DNA of 64,000 nt from Brooklawnia cerclae (GTDB lineage Bacteria; Actinomycetota; Actinomycetes; Propionibacteriales; Propionibacteriaceae): positions 62,001 through 126,000 of the forward strand of contig NZ_JAAMOZ010000003.1 of assembly GCF_011758645.1 (NCBI RefSeq), given 5' to 3'. Positions 25,445-33,855 of the stretch are shown here, piece by piece. The translations under genes were made by a program, and so were the position numbers. Positions within the stretch are counted from its first letter, which is position 1. The number at the start of each line of letters is the position of its first letter. Below the pieces are notes generated by a model. That model did no database searches. It saw only the letters and a program-made list of their open reading frames with translations, and was not told where the DNA came from.

Positions 25445-25543
25445 TCAAAAGATGCCGCAGACCCCGCGCCGTGAGCGCTTGATAAGCTTAATCATTCTCG
25501 TCACCTCCTCCGTAAACATTTCTTGGAAAAACTGTGCCCTCAT
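25445..25543 (-). CDS. Putative RiPP precursor peptide (16 or 32 residues)
   Basis: One reading frame offers two good starts. The 32-residue form begins at 25543 with MRAQFFQEMFTEEVTR, and its ATG overlaps the methyltransferase stop as ATGA. The 16-residue form, MIKLIKRSRRGVCGIF, begins at 25495 behind an ideal GGAGG eight bases upstream. Both end in a basic stretch followed by GVCGIF with a single cysteine. Mycofactocin precursors are of similar length (about 30) and end GMCGVY or close variants, so a C-terminal core is plausible. The radical SAM gene follows 74 bp downstream. No known family is confirmed, and a product has not been shown. Confidence 0.68.
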   Translation of the reverse strand: MRAQFFQEMFTEEVTRMIKLIKRSRRGVCGIF

Positions 25544-26340
25544 GGGAGACGAAGCGCCGAATATACAATCTTGCGAAAGTCCTGCTCGCCGTCGGCCCGA
25601 AACAGATTTCGGGATCGAATCCCTCGTTTCTGGACCCTAGTGAATCCCGCATCCTTGAGGACTCTCGTGACTTCGGAGACTCTATAGTGACGCTGGGTAT
25701 GAATCGAGTTGTGTTCGGTATCACCACGCCACATGCCCGTTCCGTATTCCTGGCCTAGAGTGTATTGGAAAAGTCTACCAGCCTGAATTTCGTTATACTT
25801 AGGGCGCAGAGTAAACGATCCGGCAGCCGTCTCATAGACAACCGCTCCTTCTGCAATAGCTCTGTAAGTATTGAGCGTGTTTAGATCGAACACGAGAACA
25901 GCTCCACTGCGCATCCTTGCGTAAAACCCTTGTATTGCCTGACGAAAGTCGTGAAGGGTTAGCAGGTAATTCATAGAATCATTCCAGCATGTCACCAAAT
26001 CGAATGATTCAGCAAAAATCGGTAGATGGCGCATGTCTGCGTTGAATATGGTGGCTCGCGAAAGTGAAGGCTTCTTTCTGGCCACGTCTAACATTTCGTC
26101 GCAGTAATCAAATGCCCATACGCTCATGCCATGGCGCGCGAACTGCTCTGCTAGGTTCCCGGTTCCTGTCGCGGCGTCGAGAACATCGACGGGACGGCAC
26201 CCGTCCAGTGCGGCGATCTCAAGTATGAGCTCAGCGGCCCGCCCGTAGTCGTCAACGCTCTTGTAGAGGTCGTATATGGGGGCGAACTGACTGTACGTGG
26301 CGTCGGCGGTGCTTATGGGTGGGAGGTTGTCGAGCGGCAT
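25540..26340 (-). CDS. Class I SAM-dependent methyltransferase
   Basis: The product has 266 residues with a Rossmann-type fold. Motif I is VLDAATGTGNLAEQFARHG, an acidic residue closes strand 2 in AFDYCDEML, and the segment MRHLPIFAESFDLVTCWNDSMNYLL carries the later motifs. It has the general form of small-molecule or peptide methyltransferases. It is the first gene of the minus-strand operon, joined to the precursor peptide by a 4-nt overlap, so it probably modifies the peptide product. No ribosome binding site precedes the ATG. A TTGTAC/TAGTAT promoter placed immediately upstream suggests a leaderless transcript. Confidence 0.85.
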   Translation of the reverse strand: MPLDNLPPISTADATYSQFAPIYDLYKSVDDYGRAAELILEIAALDGCRPVDVLDAATGTGNLAEQFARHGMSVWAFDYCDEMLDVARKKPSLSRATIFNADMRHLPIFAESFDLVTCWNDSMNYLLTLHDFRQAIQGFYARMRSGAVLVFDLNTLNTYRAIAEGAVVYETAAGSFTLRPKYNEIQAGRLFQYTLGQEYGTGMWRGDTEHNSIHTQRHYRVSEVTRVLKDAGFTRVQKRGIRSRNLFRADGEQDFRKIVYSALRLP

Positions 26341-26347
26341 GGCCTAG

Positions 26348-26412
26348 ATACTAGTCGTACAAGCACAGTTGTACAAGAGGTGTTGTACATTGAAGTTGGT
26401 AGATGTTACGCT
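26348..26412. promoter_or_regulatory. Divergent leaderless promoters with GTACAA operator repeats
   Basis: Minus strand: -35 TTGTAC (26376-26371), 17-bp spacer, -10 TAGTAT (26353-26348), placing the start of transcription at or next to the methyltransferase ATG at 26340. Plus strand: TTGTAC (26383-26388), 18-bp spacer, TACGCT (26407-26412), placing it near the ArsR-type ATG at 26419. GTACAA and its complement occur three times, including the dyad GTACAA-N6-TTGTAC (26357-26374) and TTGTACAA. They overlap both promoters, so the ArsR-type protein probably represses both units. Confidence 0.6.
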
Positions 26413-26418
26413 CGTTTC

Positions 26419-27015
26419 ATGGATCAACCTGAGGCCTCGAACGGGCAACGGACTCCTCTCATCCGTGATGCCGCTACTCTCCGGCGAGTCGCCACGCCAG
26501 ATCGGATCAGAATCTATGAGTTTCTGGTCCGCACAGGCTCGTCCCGGGTTAGCGCGATCGCAGGGGCGCTTGGGCTAGCGGTCGGCTCGGTCAGCCATCA
26601 CCTTCGGGTCATGTATCAAGACGGCTTTGTCGTCAGGGCGGACGAGCTAGCGCCTGATCGGCGTTCGCGCTTCTGGCGGGCAGTCCCGGGAGGGATCCGA
26701 TGGGAGTCACCTTCTGATCCCGGCGAACTGCAGTACTTGTCGGCTGTAGACGAAGCCCAGACGGTCATCCAGAGTCGACGCGACGATGCTGTCCGTGCTT
26801 GGCGGCAGTCGCTCGCATCGTGGCCGTCGGCTTGGCGCGAGGCAGCCATGGACACTGACTCTGTACTGAAGTTGACGCCCGACCAGGCGGAGAACTTCCG
26901 CGATGAGATCCTCGAGGTCATCGCGCGGTGGCGGCAATGCACGCCAGCTTCAGGAATTGCCCGTGATGTGTTCGTATCGTTCATGTCAATACCGATGGGA
27001 CAGCCGCGAGCGTGA
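26419..27015 (+). CDS. ArsR-family winged-helix transcriptional regulator
   Basis: The product has 198 residues. The winged helix-turn-helix is in the first half, ATPDRIRIYEFLVRTGSS then VSAIAGALGLAVGSVSHHLRVMYQDGFV, with a wing rich in arginine. The C-terminal half is helical with no cysteine or histidine cluster, so it is not an obvious metal sensor and may sense a small molecule or the peptide product. The ATG at 26419 has no Shine-Dalgarno sequence, consistent with a leaderless mRNA. It overlaps the exporter gene by GTGA. It is divergent from the peptide operon across a shared operator region. Confidence 0.85.
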   Translation: MDQPEASNGQRTPLIRDAATLRRVATPDRIRIYEFLVRTGSSRVSAIAGALGLAVGSVSHHLRVMYQDGFVVRADELAPDRRSRFWRAVPGGIRWESPSDPGELQYLSAVDEAQTVIQSRRDDAVRAWRQSLASWPSAWREAAMDTDSVLKLTPDQAENFRDEILEVIARWRQCTPASGIARDVFVSFMSIPMGQPRA

Positions 27016-28283
27016 ACTCATCTTTCCGGCGGGCTGGGCCAGCCAGCATCTGGTTGAGCGGCGATAAGGCTTTCGTGAGGTACTTTGGCGCGCGCGCGAT
27101 ATCGCTGCTGGCCGTCAGCATGGCCCCGCTGGTCGTGACGTTTGCAGTACTTTCGATCAGCACCAGCGCACACGAGTTGGCTGTAGTCACAATCGCTCGA
27201 ACTCTGGCTATGCTTGTGCTCTTGCCGGTCGCCGGAGTAGCGGCAGATCGAGTTCGTCCTGGCACGATCCTTGTGACTGCACACGCCATCGCGGCTCTGA
27301 GCCAATCCTGTGCGGCTCTCCTACTGCATGCTTCACTGCCAAAGATTCCGTTGTTGACCGTAATGGAGGCCATCAACGGCGGGGCCAGCGCGTTGGCTCT
27401 TCCGGTGTTCATGGCGATCGTTCCGGCCGTCGTCGAGGATAGACATCTTGTCCAGGCTAACTCCGCTATCACCATGGTTCGTAGTGCCGCAACGATCGTT
27501 GGACCACTATTGGCCAGCTTATTGATCTCTTCAGGTCCGAGTGCTGGTCTCGCGCTTAATGCGGCGCTGTTTGCTCTGTCTGCATGCCTTTGCGGTCAAT
27601 TGAGACTTGGGGCGCCTGCGACCGATCTGTCTGCTGGACGAAGGCTTATCGACGATATCCGGGAAGGATGGGTTGACTTTGTGTCCCGCTCTTGGATCTG
27701 GTCGGTCGTATTCGCTTTCACACTTGTCAACGCGGTCTTTGCCGGCGTTCAGAGCGTAATTGGCCCCATAGTGGCGGTATCCCATCGAGGTCTTGGGCAA
27801 TCAGGCTGGGGTTTGGCTATCGCTGCGATGGGCGCTGGTATGTTCATTGCCGGTATCGTTATGTACCGCATGCGCCCACGCCACCCGTTAGTCTCCGGAC
27901 TTGTCAGTGCCACCACCATTGCGCTGCCCCCGTTGTGCCTCTGGGCCGTCCCAAGTGCTCTGCCAGTGGCTTGCGCCTTTCTGGTTGCCGGCATCGGTAT
28001 GGAAGTGTTCAGCATCTGCTGGCTCAGTGTGCTGCAATTCAACGTACCGCAGGATCGACTCGGCCGCGTCTCTACTTTCGACGCGCTCGGTTCTTACGTG
28101 GCTGTGCCCATTGGGACCAGTCTCGCTGGAGTTCTTCAGCCGATTCACGGGGATCTACTACTTCCGCTCGCCGCATTGGTGATCCTTGTTTCTGCCGCAG
28201 CCCCGCTAATTGTTCCGAGTGTGAGGTCGATCACGGCTAATACGTGGAGCGACTCCATCGCGGACTGCCCGGAGAAGGATTGA
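27012..28283 (+). CDS. MFS exporter (EntS/MFS_3-like)
   Basis: The product has 423 residues with about 12 helices. It resembles drug and siderophore exporters of the MFS_3 group. The loop PVAGVAADRVRPGTILV is the 2-3 motif, and VQANSAITMVRSAATIVGPLLA is typical of this group. The GTG start overlaps the ArsR stop (GTGA). Co-transcription with the regulator and position in the island suggest that it exports the modified peptide or a derived small molecule, or gives self-resistance. The gene ends 19 bp from the convergent hydrolase, which marks the right side of the island. Confidence 0.87.
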   Translation: MNSSFRRAGPASIWLSGDKAFVRYFGARAISLLAVSMAPLVVTFAVLSISTSAHELAVVTIARTLAMLVLLPVAGVAADRVRPGTILVTAHAIAALSQSCAALLLHASLPKIPLLTVMEAINGGASALALPVFMAIVPAVVEDRHLVQANSAITMVRSAATIVGPLLASLLISSGPSAGLALNAALFALSACLCGQLRLGAPATDLSAGRRLIDDIREGWVDFVSRSWIWSVVFAFTLVNAVFAGVQSVIGPIVAVSHRGLGQSGWGLAIAAMGAGMFIAGIVMYRMRPRHPLVSGLVSATTIALPPLCLWAVPSALPVACAFLVAGIGMEVFSICWLSVLQFNVPQDRLGRVSTFDALGSYVAVPIGTSLAGVLQPIHGDLLLPLAALVILVSAAAPLIVPSVRSITANTWSDSIADCPEKD

Positions 28284-28302
28284 CCCTTGACCCGGCAAGG
28301 CC

Positions 28303-30099
28303 TCAGGGTGCGACCGGCGGGACGTCGGTGTTGAGCGCGTCCAGCAGCGGGGTCCAGTCTGTGGCCGGGTCGAGGCCGAGGACGCCGGCCCATGCGGGCA
28401 CGCACTGCTCCGCGGCGTACTTGTGCCCGTACCCCGCGCCGATGCTGCGGCATACGGGCATGTCGGCCGCGATCTGCCAGAAGGTGATGACCGGAACCCA
28501 GGTCATGCGTCCCATGGGGGTGTTCGTCCCCCGCATCTCGTCCATCCATTCGGGCTTGCGCCACAGCAGCTTCGGCGCCCACCACACCACGGGATCGGTG
28601 TCGTTCTGCAGGTAGACGAAGCGGGGTTCGTCCCACGGCCCGAACGGCACGTCGCACGGATCGGTGACGAGGTGGTCGCCGGTGGTGGCGAACCGCACGT
28701 GGCGGCCGTCGTCCACCACCGGCCAGACCTGCGTCGAGTCCGGGCTGCGGCGTCTGGTGAACGCCGACTGCAAGGGGGTGAAGCCGGGGCAGCCCGTCCA
28801 CACACCACCGGCGGCGCGGCTGAACAGGTCGTCGGGGCTCTCGAAGATCCCGTTCGATCCGAACGCCCCCAGCGACTCGCCCGCGACGTACAGCTTGGGG
28901 CGCCGTGATTCGGGCAGGGACGCTACGCGCTCCTCGATCGCGGCGAACAGCATCTGGGAGGCGTTCACGGGCACGGCCTTCGAGCTGATCATGGTGACCG
29001 CCGAGGGCAGCCCCGAGTACTGCATGGCAGCGACGGCACTGTCGCCCCTCATCAGGTACTCGAACGCCGATGTGCTCCATTCGTTGACGTTCCCGCGTCC
29101 GGTCGTGGTCACCACGAGGATCGCCTTGCGCTCCCATGCCCCCGTCCGGTCGAGTTCGGCGAGTACCGCGTCGACGACCTCGGGCAGCGTCCGGCCGTTC
29201 ATCGACGCATAGGCACGGATCGGCTGCAGCGGCTCCTCGGAGGCCGCAGGGAGACCGGCCATGACCTCGGCGACGCGCGCGAGCGTGGGACCCGCGCAGG
29301 TGAAACGCTTGCCCTGCAGGCCCAGGCTGTCCCAGGGCTCGAGCGACTCGCCGCTGCCCGAGTGCAGCGGCGTGGTCGGCTGGAACACGTTCGGTGGCGT
29401 GCGCAGGTCGACCTGCGCGGACGCGGTGGTGGCCACTCCGACGACGCCACGCAGGATCACCTGATCGAGGAGCACCAGGATCGTGGCGAGCACGACGAGC
29501 GTCGACACCGCTCGCGCGACCAGGTCGCGTGCGAACCGGTTGTGCAGATGTGTGGAGAGGATGTTGATGGACGCGAGGGTGAGGCGCCACTGGGCCAGGA
29601 ACAGCCAGAAGACACCGGACGCCGCCCCGGCCGAGGCGACCGCCCAGAACGCGTCCGGGCCCGGGTGACGCACATAGGCGGCGGTCTGCCGGTGCCAGCG
29701 GATGGATCGCAACGGAATGGCGACCATGCCGAGACCGGCCACGGCCGCACCCGCGGCGATGCCACCGCGGCGCACGCCCGGCTTGATGCGGACGCCGAAT
29801 CGTCCGGCCACCGTCTCCGCCAGCCAGGTGGCCAGCAAGCCGAGCTGATAGCCGCTCATCGCGCCTATCCCCGCGACCAGACCCTGGAAATACCACGGGC
29901 GGGGAAGCAGGCTGGGGGTGTAGGACGCCGCGTAGCCGGCGATGCCGGTCGCCACCTCGGGGACGGTGAGCGCCGTGACCTGCGCGGCCAGCGTCTTCCC
30001 CGTTCGTCCCACCCGGCCGGGCCTCAACCGGCCGCCGTGCAGGATGACCCCGTTCCTGCCGATCAGCCGACTTCCGCTGAACGGGTTGTGCAGGCGCAT
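28303..30099 (-). CDS. Membrane-anchored alpha/beta-hydrolase (DUF2319 type)
   Basis: The product has 598 residues. The N-terminal half carries about five hydrophobic helices (between residues 45 and 240); the C-terminal half is an alpha/beta-hydrolase-like catalytic domain. The nucleophile elbow is VAGESLGAFGS, and FATTGDHLVTDPCDV and WMDEMRGTNTPMGR belong to the same family. Related proteins occur across actinobacteria, including mycobacteria, and have no settled substrate. The ATG at 30099 opens MRLHNPFSGSRL. It stands alone between the island exporter and the FMN reductase, and its composition is normal for the chromosome. Confidence 0.82.
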   Translation of the reverse strand: MRLHNPFSGSRLIGRNGVILHGGRLRPGRVGRTGKTLAAQVTALTVPEVATGIAGYAASYTPSLLPRPWYFQGLVAGIGAMSGYQLGLLATWLAETVAGRFGVRIKPGVRRGGIAAGAAVAGLGMVAIPLRSIRWHRQTAAYVRHPGPDAFWAVASAGAASGVFWLFLAQWRLTLASINILSTHLHNRFARDLVARAVSTLVVLATILVLLDQVILRGVVGVATTASAQVDLRTPPNVFQPTTPLHSGSGESLEPWDSLGLQGKRFTCAGPTLARVAEVMAGLPAASEEPLQPIRAYASMNGRTLPEVVDAVLAELDRTGAWERKAILVVTTTGRGNVNEWSTSAFEYLMRGDSAVAAMQYSGLPSAVTMISSKAVPVNASQMLFAAIEERVASLPESRRPKLYVAGESLGAFGSNGIFESPDDLFSRAAGGVWTGCPGFTPLQSAFTRRRSPDSTQVWPVVDDGRHVRFATTGDHLVTDPCDVPFGPWDEPRFVYLQNDTDPVVWWAPKLLWRKPEWMDEMRGTNTPMGRMTWVPVITFWQIAADMPVCRSIGAGYGHKYAAEQCVPAWAGVLGLDPATDWTPLLDALNTDVPPVAP

Positions 30100-30140
30100 G
30101 GGCTCAGCTTAGGGGCATCGGCTGGTGAGCAACCATTCAG

Positions 30141-30173
30141 CGTGCGGGCCGGTCTGCTGCACCGGCCCGCACG
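30141..30173 (-). terminator. Hairpin downstream of the FMN reductase gene
   Basis: A perfect 13-bp GC-rich stem (30141-30153 with 30161-30173) and 7-base loop lie 10 bp past the FMN reductase stop, and upstream of the hydrolase gene on the same strand. No strong T-run is present. It is a likely transcription terminator. Confidence 0.65.
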
Positions 30174-30182
30174 CGGGGCCGT

Positions 30183-30746
30183 TCACTGCGCTGCGGGACG
30201 CAGCAGGTCGGTCATGCGCTGCAGTTCGGCCAGCATCGCCGGCCCTGCGGAGGCCACGGCATCGGGGAGTGTGGCCACGCCGTCCTTGACGTACTGCATG
30301 GCGAACGGCACGGAGATGGCGGGCTGCACGGAGATGATGCCGAGGCATGCCAGAACGCTGTCGAGGGCGTTGGTGGCCCGCAGACCCGCCGAGGCGCCGC
30401 CGTAGGAGAAGAAGGCGGCGGGCTTGCCGCGCCATTCCGGGCCGAGGTAGTCGAGGGCGTTCTTGAGTGCCGCGTTGAAGGAGTGGTTGTACTCGTTCGT
30501 CACGAAGACGAAGGCGTCCGCGCCGCCGACGATCTTCGCCCAGGCCTTGGTGTGCTCGTGCTGGTAGTTGCCGAACCGGGGGTGCTCGGGCTCGTCGTAG
30601 AGAGGCAGGTCGATCTCCGCCAGGTCGGCGAGTTGGACGTCGAAGTCGCTGTGTGACTGTGCGAAGTCGACCGTCCAATCGCCGAAGGCGCGGCCGATGC
30701 GGCCGGGGCGGGTGCTGGCCACGATGACGAGCAGTGTGTGAGACAT
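30183..30746 (-). CDS. NADPH-dependent FMN reductase family protein
   Basis: The product has 187 residues with a flavodoxin-like fold. The phosphate-binding loop is VASTRPGRIG, followed by FVTNEYNHSFNAALKNALDYL and the FSYGGASAGLRA loop. These proteins reduce FMN or quinones with NAD(P)H. The ATG at 30746 has AGGAGGAT directly upstream; a longer frame starting at 30944 crosses a strong hairpin region and is rejected. It follows ahpF in the same direction but is separated from it by a 23-bp-stem hairpin, so it is probably a separate unit. It fits an oxidative-stress neighbourhood. Confidence 0.87.
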   Translation of the reverse strand: MSHTLLVIVASTRPGRIGRAFGDWTVDFAQSHSDFDVQLADLAEIDLPLYDEPEHPRFGNYQHEHTKAWAKIVGGADAFVFVTNEYNHSFNAALKNALDYLGPEWRGKPAAFFSYGGASAGLRATNALDSVLACLGIISVQPAISVPFAMQYVKDGVATLPDAVASAGPAMLAELQRMTDLLRPAAQ

Positions 30747-30903
30747 GATCCTCCTGATCACGATGGTGGGGGCGTGGAAACCGTCGGCGCCCTGTGGGGT
30801 GGTTCGTTTCTCAATCATCACTCCGGGTGGGCGGGAGTGGGCGGCCGATGTTCGCGGCGAGACGGGCGCCGATCCCGTTCCTCCGGGCGGAGATCGGCAC
30901 TGC

Positions 30904-30961
30904 GCAAACAGTGTGGAAAGTTGTGGCGCGAAGTCGGACCACAACTTTCCACACTGTTTGC
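30904..30961. terminator. Very long hairpin downstream of ahpF
   Basis: A perfect 23-bp stem (30904-30926 with 30939-30961) has a 12-base loop, eight bases past the ahpF stop region. Such a long stem is unusual for a simple terminator. It may also be a small palindromic repeat element. The 222-bp gap 30747-30968 holds nothing else recognisable. Confidence 0.75.
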
Positions 30962-30968
30962 CCGACCG

Positions 30969-32561
30969 TCAGGCGAGAGCGGGAGCTTTCGTCCGGATGA
31001 GGTAGTCCCAGGCGCTCAGGCCGGCGGCCGCCCCGCTGCCCTGAGCGACGACGATCTGCTTGTAGGGGGTGCTGGAGCAGTCGCCGGCGGCGAGCACGCC
31101 CTCGACCGAGGTCGCGCCGCGGGGGTCGGAGACGATGTCGCCGCGCGGCGTGAGGTCGAGGGTGCCCTTCAGCCACTCGGTGTTGGGCAGCAGGCCGATC
31201 TGGACGAAGACTCCCGCGATCTCGACGGTCCTCGCCTCGTCGGTGGCTCGGTCCACATAGCCGAGCCCGGTCACCCGGGAGCCGTCCCCGAGCACCTCGG
31301 TGGTCCGGGCGTTGGTGATGATCGTCACGTTCGGCAGCGAGCGCACCTTGTCGAGCAGGATGTCGTCCGCCTTGCACTCGGGCATGAACTCCAGGACGGT
31401 GACATGCCGGGTGATGCCGGCCAGATCGATCGCCGCCTCGATGCCCGAGTTGCCGCCGCCGATGACGGCGACGTCCTTGCCCTTGAACAACGGGCCGTCG
31501 CAGTGCGGGCAGTAGGTCACGCCCTTGTTGCGGTACTCCTGCTCGCCGGGGACGCCCATGTTGCGCCACCGGGCGCCGGTGGCGACGACGACCGAGCGCG
31601 CCCTCAGGGAGGCGTCGTCGCCGAAGTTCACCGTGAACAGGCCGCCCGGCTCGGAGGGGGGAACCAGCGCGGTGGCCACCTGTGAGGTGATCACGTCGAT
31701 CTCGTACGCGTTGACGTGCTCTTCCAGGGCGGCCGCGAAGCGCGGGCCCTCGGTGTAGGGGATCGAGACGATGTTCTCGATGCCGAGGGTGTCGAGCACC
31801 TGGCCACCGAACCGTTCGCCCACCAGTCCGGTGTTGATGCCCTTGCGGGCGAGGTAGATGGCCGCCGCGCACCCGGCCGGTCCCTGTCCTACCACCAGCA
31901 CCTCGTACGGCTTCTTCTCGTTGAGCGCCTCGGCCTGCCGTGCCGCCGACCCGGAGTCGAGGCGCTTGACGAACTCCTCGATGGTGGTGCGGCCCTGGCC
32001 GAACAGTTCCCCGTTGAGATAGATCGTGGGCACGGCCAGCACGTCCTTGGCAGCGACCTCGTCGCCGAACAGTGAGCCCTCGACCGCGGTGTGCTTGATG
32101 TTCGGGTTGAGCACGGCCATCGTGTTCAGCGACTGGACGACGGTGGGGCAGTTCTGGCACGACAGCGACATGTAGGTGACGAACTCGAGGGGCCCGTCGA
32201 GTTGCTTCACCTGGTCGATGAGGTCCTGCGACTCCTTGATCGGGTTGCCGCCGACCTGGAGCAGTGCGAGGACCAGGGAGCTGAACTCGTGGCCCATCGG
32301 GATCCCCGCGAAGCGGACGGAGATGTCGGTGCCCGGGCTCGTGATCGCGAAGGCCGGCTTCCGATCCGAGGCGTCGTCGTCCCTGCGTACGGTCACCTTG
32401 TCTGACAGGGCCGCGATGTCGGTGAGCAGTTGTTCGAGTTCTTCGGACTGCGGGCGGTCGTCCAGCGATGCCACGAGTTCGACTTCGCGTGTGATGCGGG
32501 GCATCAGTGCGGTGAGTTGCGCGGTCAGGTTGTCGTCCAGCAGGCGGGCACGAGTGGGCAT
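30969..32561 (-). CDS. ahpF: Alkyl hydroperoxide reductase subunit F
   Basis: The product has 530 residues. AhpF transfers electrons from NADH through FAD and two disulfides to AhpC. The N-terminal tandem thioredoxin-like domain has the CXXC SCQNC near residue 130. The FAD motif [14 protein letters not shown] follows, and the redox CPHC lies in [13 protein letters not shown], then the NADH motif [12 protein letters not shown] and [11 protein letters not shown]. The length matches the family. The ATG at 32561 follows AAGGAGAA. It is just downstream of ahpC in the same direction, 113 bp apart. Confidence 0.96.
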   Translation of the reverse strand: MPTRARLLDDNLTAQLTALMPRITREVELVASLDDRPQSEELEQLLTDIAALSDKVTVRRDDDASDRKPAFAITSPGTDISVRFAGIPMGHEFSSLVLALLQVGGNPIKESQDLIDQVKQLDGPLEFVTYMSLSCQNCPTVVQSLNTMAVLNPNIKHTAVEGSLFGDEVAAKDVLAVPTIYLNGELFGQGRTTIEEFVKRLDSGSAARQAEALNEKKPYEVLVVGQGPAGCAAAIYLARKGINTGLVGERFGGQVLDTLGIENIVSIPYTEGPRFAAALEEHVNAYEIDVITSQVATALVPPSEPGGLFTVNFGDDASLRARSVVVATGARWRNMGVPGEQEYRNKGVTYCPHCDGPLFKGKDVAVIGGGNSGIEAAIDLAGITRHVTVLEFMPECKADDILLDKVRSLPNVTIITNARTTEVLGDGSRVTGLGYVDRATDEARTVEIAGVFVQIGLLPNTEWLKGTLDLTPRGDIVSDPRGATSVEGVLAAGDCSSTPYKQIVVAQGSGAAAGLSAWDYLIRTKAPALA

Positions 32562-32674
32562 GGTTCTCCTTCGGATGCTGTGGATCGGGGGCAAAAGGGG
32601 GTGGGGGTGGGACGAAGCGGTGGCGGGCGGCGGTCCGTCCGCCACCGCGATGTGGCTTGGGGGTACGGAGCCGA

Positions 32675-33238
32675 TCAGATCTTGCCGACGAGGTCGATCC
32701 CGGGGGTGAGGGTCTTGGCGCCCTCTTCCCACTTGGCGGGGCACACCTCACCCGGGTGGGCCGCGATGTACTGGGCGGCCTTCACCTTGCGCAGCAGCTC
32801 AGAGGCGCTGCGGCCGATGCCCTCGGCGGTCTGCTCGATGTACTGGACGACGCCCTGGGGGTCGACGAGGAAGGTGGCGCGGTCGGCCTGCCCCAGGCCC
32901 TCACGCATGTTGTCGAAGTTGGTCGTGACCTGCCCGTTGCTGTCACCGAGCATGAAGTAGCGAACCTTGCCGACCTCGTCACTGTCGTCGTGCCATGCCT
33001 TGTGGACGAAGTGCGAGTCGGTGGAGACGGAGTAGACCTCGACGCCCAGCTCCTGGAGTTCGGCGTAGTAGTCGGCCAGATCGCCGAGTTCGGTGGGGCA
33101 GACGAAGGTGAAGTCGCCGGGGTAGAAGAAGAAGATGGCCCACTTGCCGAGTACGTCGGTGTCGGAGACCTCGACGAACTCGCCGTTGTGGTACGCCTGC
33201 GCGGTGAACGGCAGGATCTTGGTGTTGATCAGTGACAT
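32675..33238 (-). CDS. ahpC: Alkyl hydroperoxide reductase subunit C (peroxiredoxin)
   Basis: The product has 187 residues and is a typical 2-Cys peroxiredoxin of the enterobacterial AhpC class. The peroxidatic cysteine is in DFTFVCPTE (about Cys47), the resolving cysteine in GEVCPAKW (about Cys166). It reduces peroxides in the cytoplasm with AhpF as electron donor. The ATG at 33238 opens [11 protein letters not shown]. The pair is the AhpC-AhpF system rather than the AhpC-AhpD system of mycobacteria. No peroxide regulator gene is adjacent. Confidence 0.97.
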   Translation of the reverse strand: MSLINTKILPFTAQAYHNGEFVEVSDTDVLGKWAIFFFYPGDFTFVCPTELGDLADYYAELQELGVEVYSVSTDSHFVHKAWHDDSDEVGKVRYFMLGDSNGQVTTNFDNMREGLGQADRATFLVDPQGVVQYIEQTAEGIGRSASELLRKVKAAQYIAAHPGEVCPAKWEEGAKTLTPGIDLVGKI

Positions 33239-33855
33239 GGCTCGATCGCTCCTTGGTGTCTGGGCTGTACAGGGGATCCATTGGCTGCAACGTGTGCTCG
33301 TCCGGGGTTCATTCCCCGGGTCGGCCGAATCCCGCATCGTGGAAGAAACCATTTCCCCGGTGAACTATGAGAGATAGTAGTTATTTTGACTTGATCCAAT
33401 TTGGGACGACGCCCGCGGCTCGCCGCCGTGGGAGTTCCGGCGGCCTCAGTTGCCGCTTCGGCGCGGGATCGCGCTCGTGCCGTCGTCCGTGTTGTCGTCC
33501 TGACATCCGGGTGGACGCCCGAGTTGACCTCCTCGGTGCTGCGGTTGGTGCGGTGGGCCGCGGCTTCGGTGCGGCTCACGCGGGCCGCGTACAAGGACGG
33601 CACCCCGGCCAAACGCCACAGCCGCTGCGGTGTGGCTCACGCGGGCCGCGTGTGCTTCCCGAGGACGCCCGGTTCTCCCGCGGGTGCTGTACCGCCCGCG
33701 GGAAGATGGGGCACCCGCGCGAGGTCAGGCGGCCCGCGTGAAGCACGCTGTTGGTGCAAGAGCGACCCGTCGGGTCGCGGAGCGCCCTGCGATGCGTTGC
33801 AAGCTTTATTGCATACAATTTTGCTCGACGCGTGTGTATGTAGGAGGTGTCGGCG
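33239..33855. other. Gene-free 617-bp region with repeats and ahpC/GntR promoters
   Basis: No supported gene is seen. Features are a dyad ACTAT-GAGAG-ATAGT (33364-33378), upstream of ahpC and possibly a regulator site; a direct repeat GGCTCACGCGGGCCGCGT at 33573 and 33634; a 107-bp palindromic element at 33636-33742; and ATTGCATACAAT (33808-33819) near the GntR start, which looks like an FCD-type GntR operator. Open frames through it follow the repeat and appear non-coding. Confidence 0.6.
33636..33742 (+). repeat. 107-bp palindromic repeat, copy A
   Basis: The ends CTCACGCGGGCCGC and GCGGCCCGCGTGAA form an inverted repeat with one mismatch, and inner arms CCCGCGGG form a second stem. It is about 88% identical (13 differences in 107 by eye) to copy B at 39205-39311, in the same orientation and of exactly the same length. 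The two copies bracket the GntR-PdxA-Tct cassette. It encodes nothing and behaves like a miniature repeat. Confidence 0.85.

Noticed and set aside
24195-25543. Mycofactocin biosynthesis locus
   Set aside because: Only the peptide tail GVCGIF recalls MftA. There is no mftB-like chaperone, peptidase, dehydrogenase or glycosyltransferase, and the radical SAM enzyme lacks the full SPASM cysteine set.
33364-33378. OxyR operator before ahpC
   Set aside because: The dyad is CTAT-N5-ATAG, not the ATAG-N7-CTAT order of OxyR sites, and no OxyR gene is adjacent; I keep it only as an unassigned dyad.
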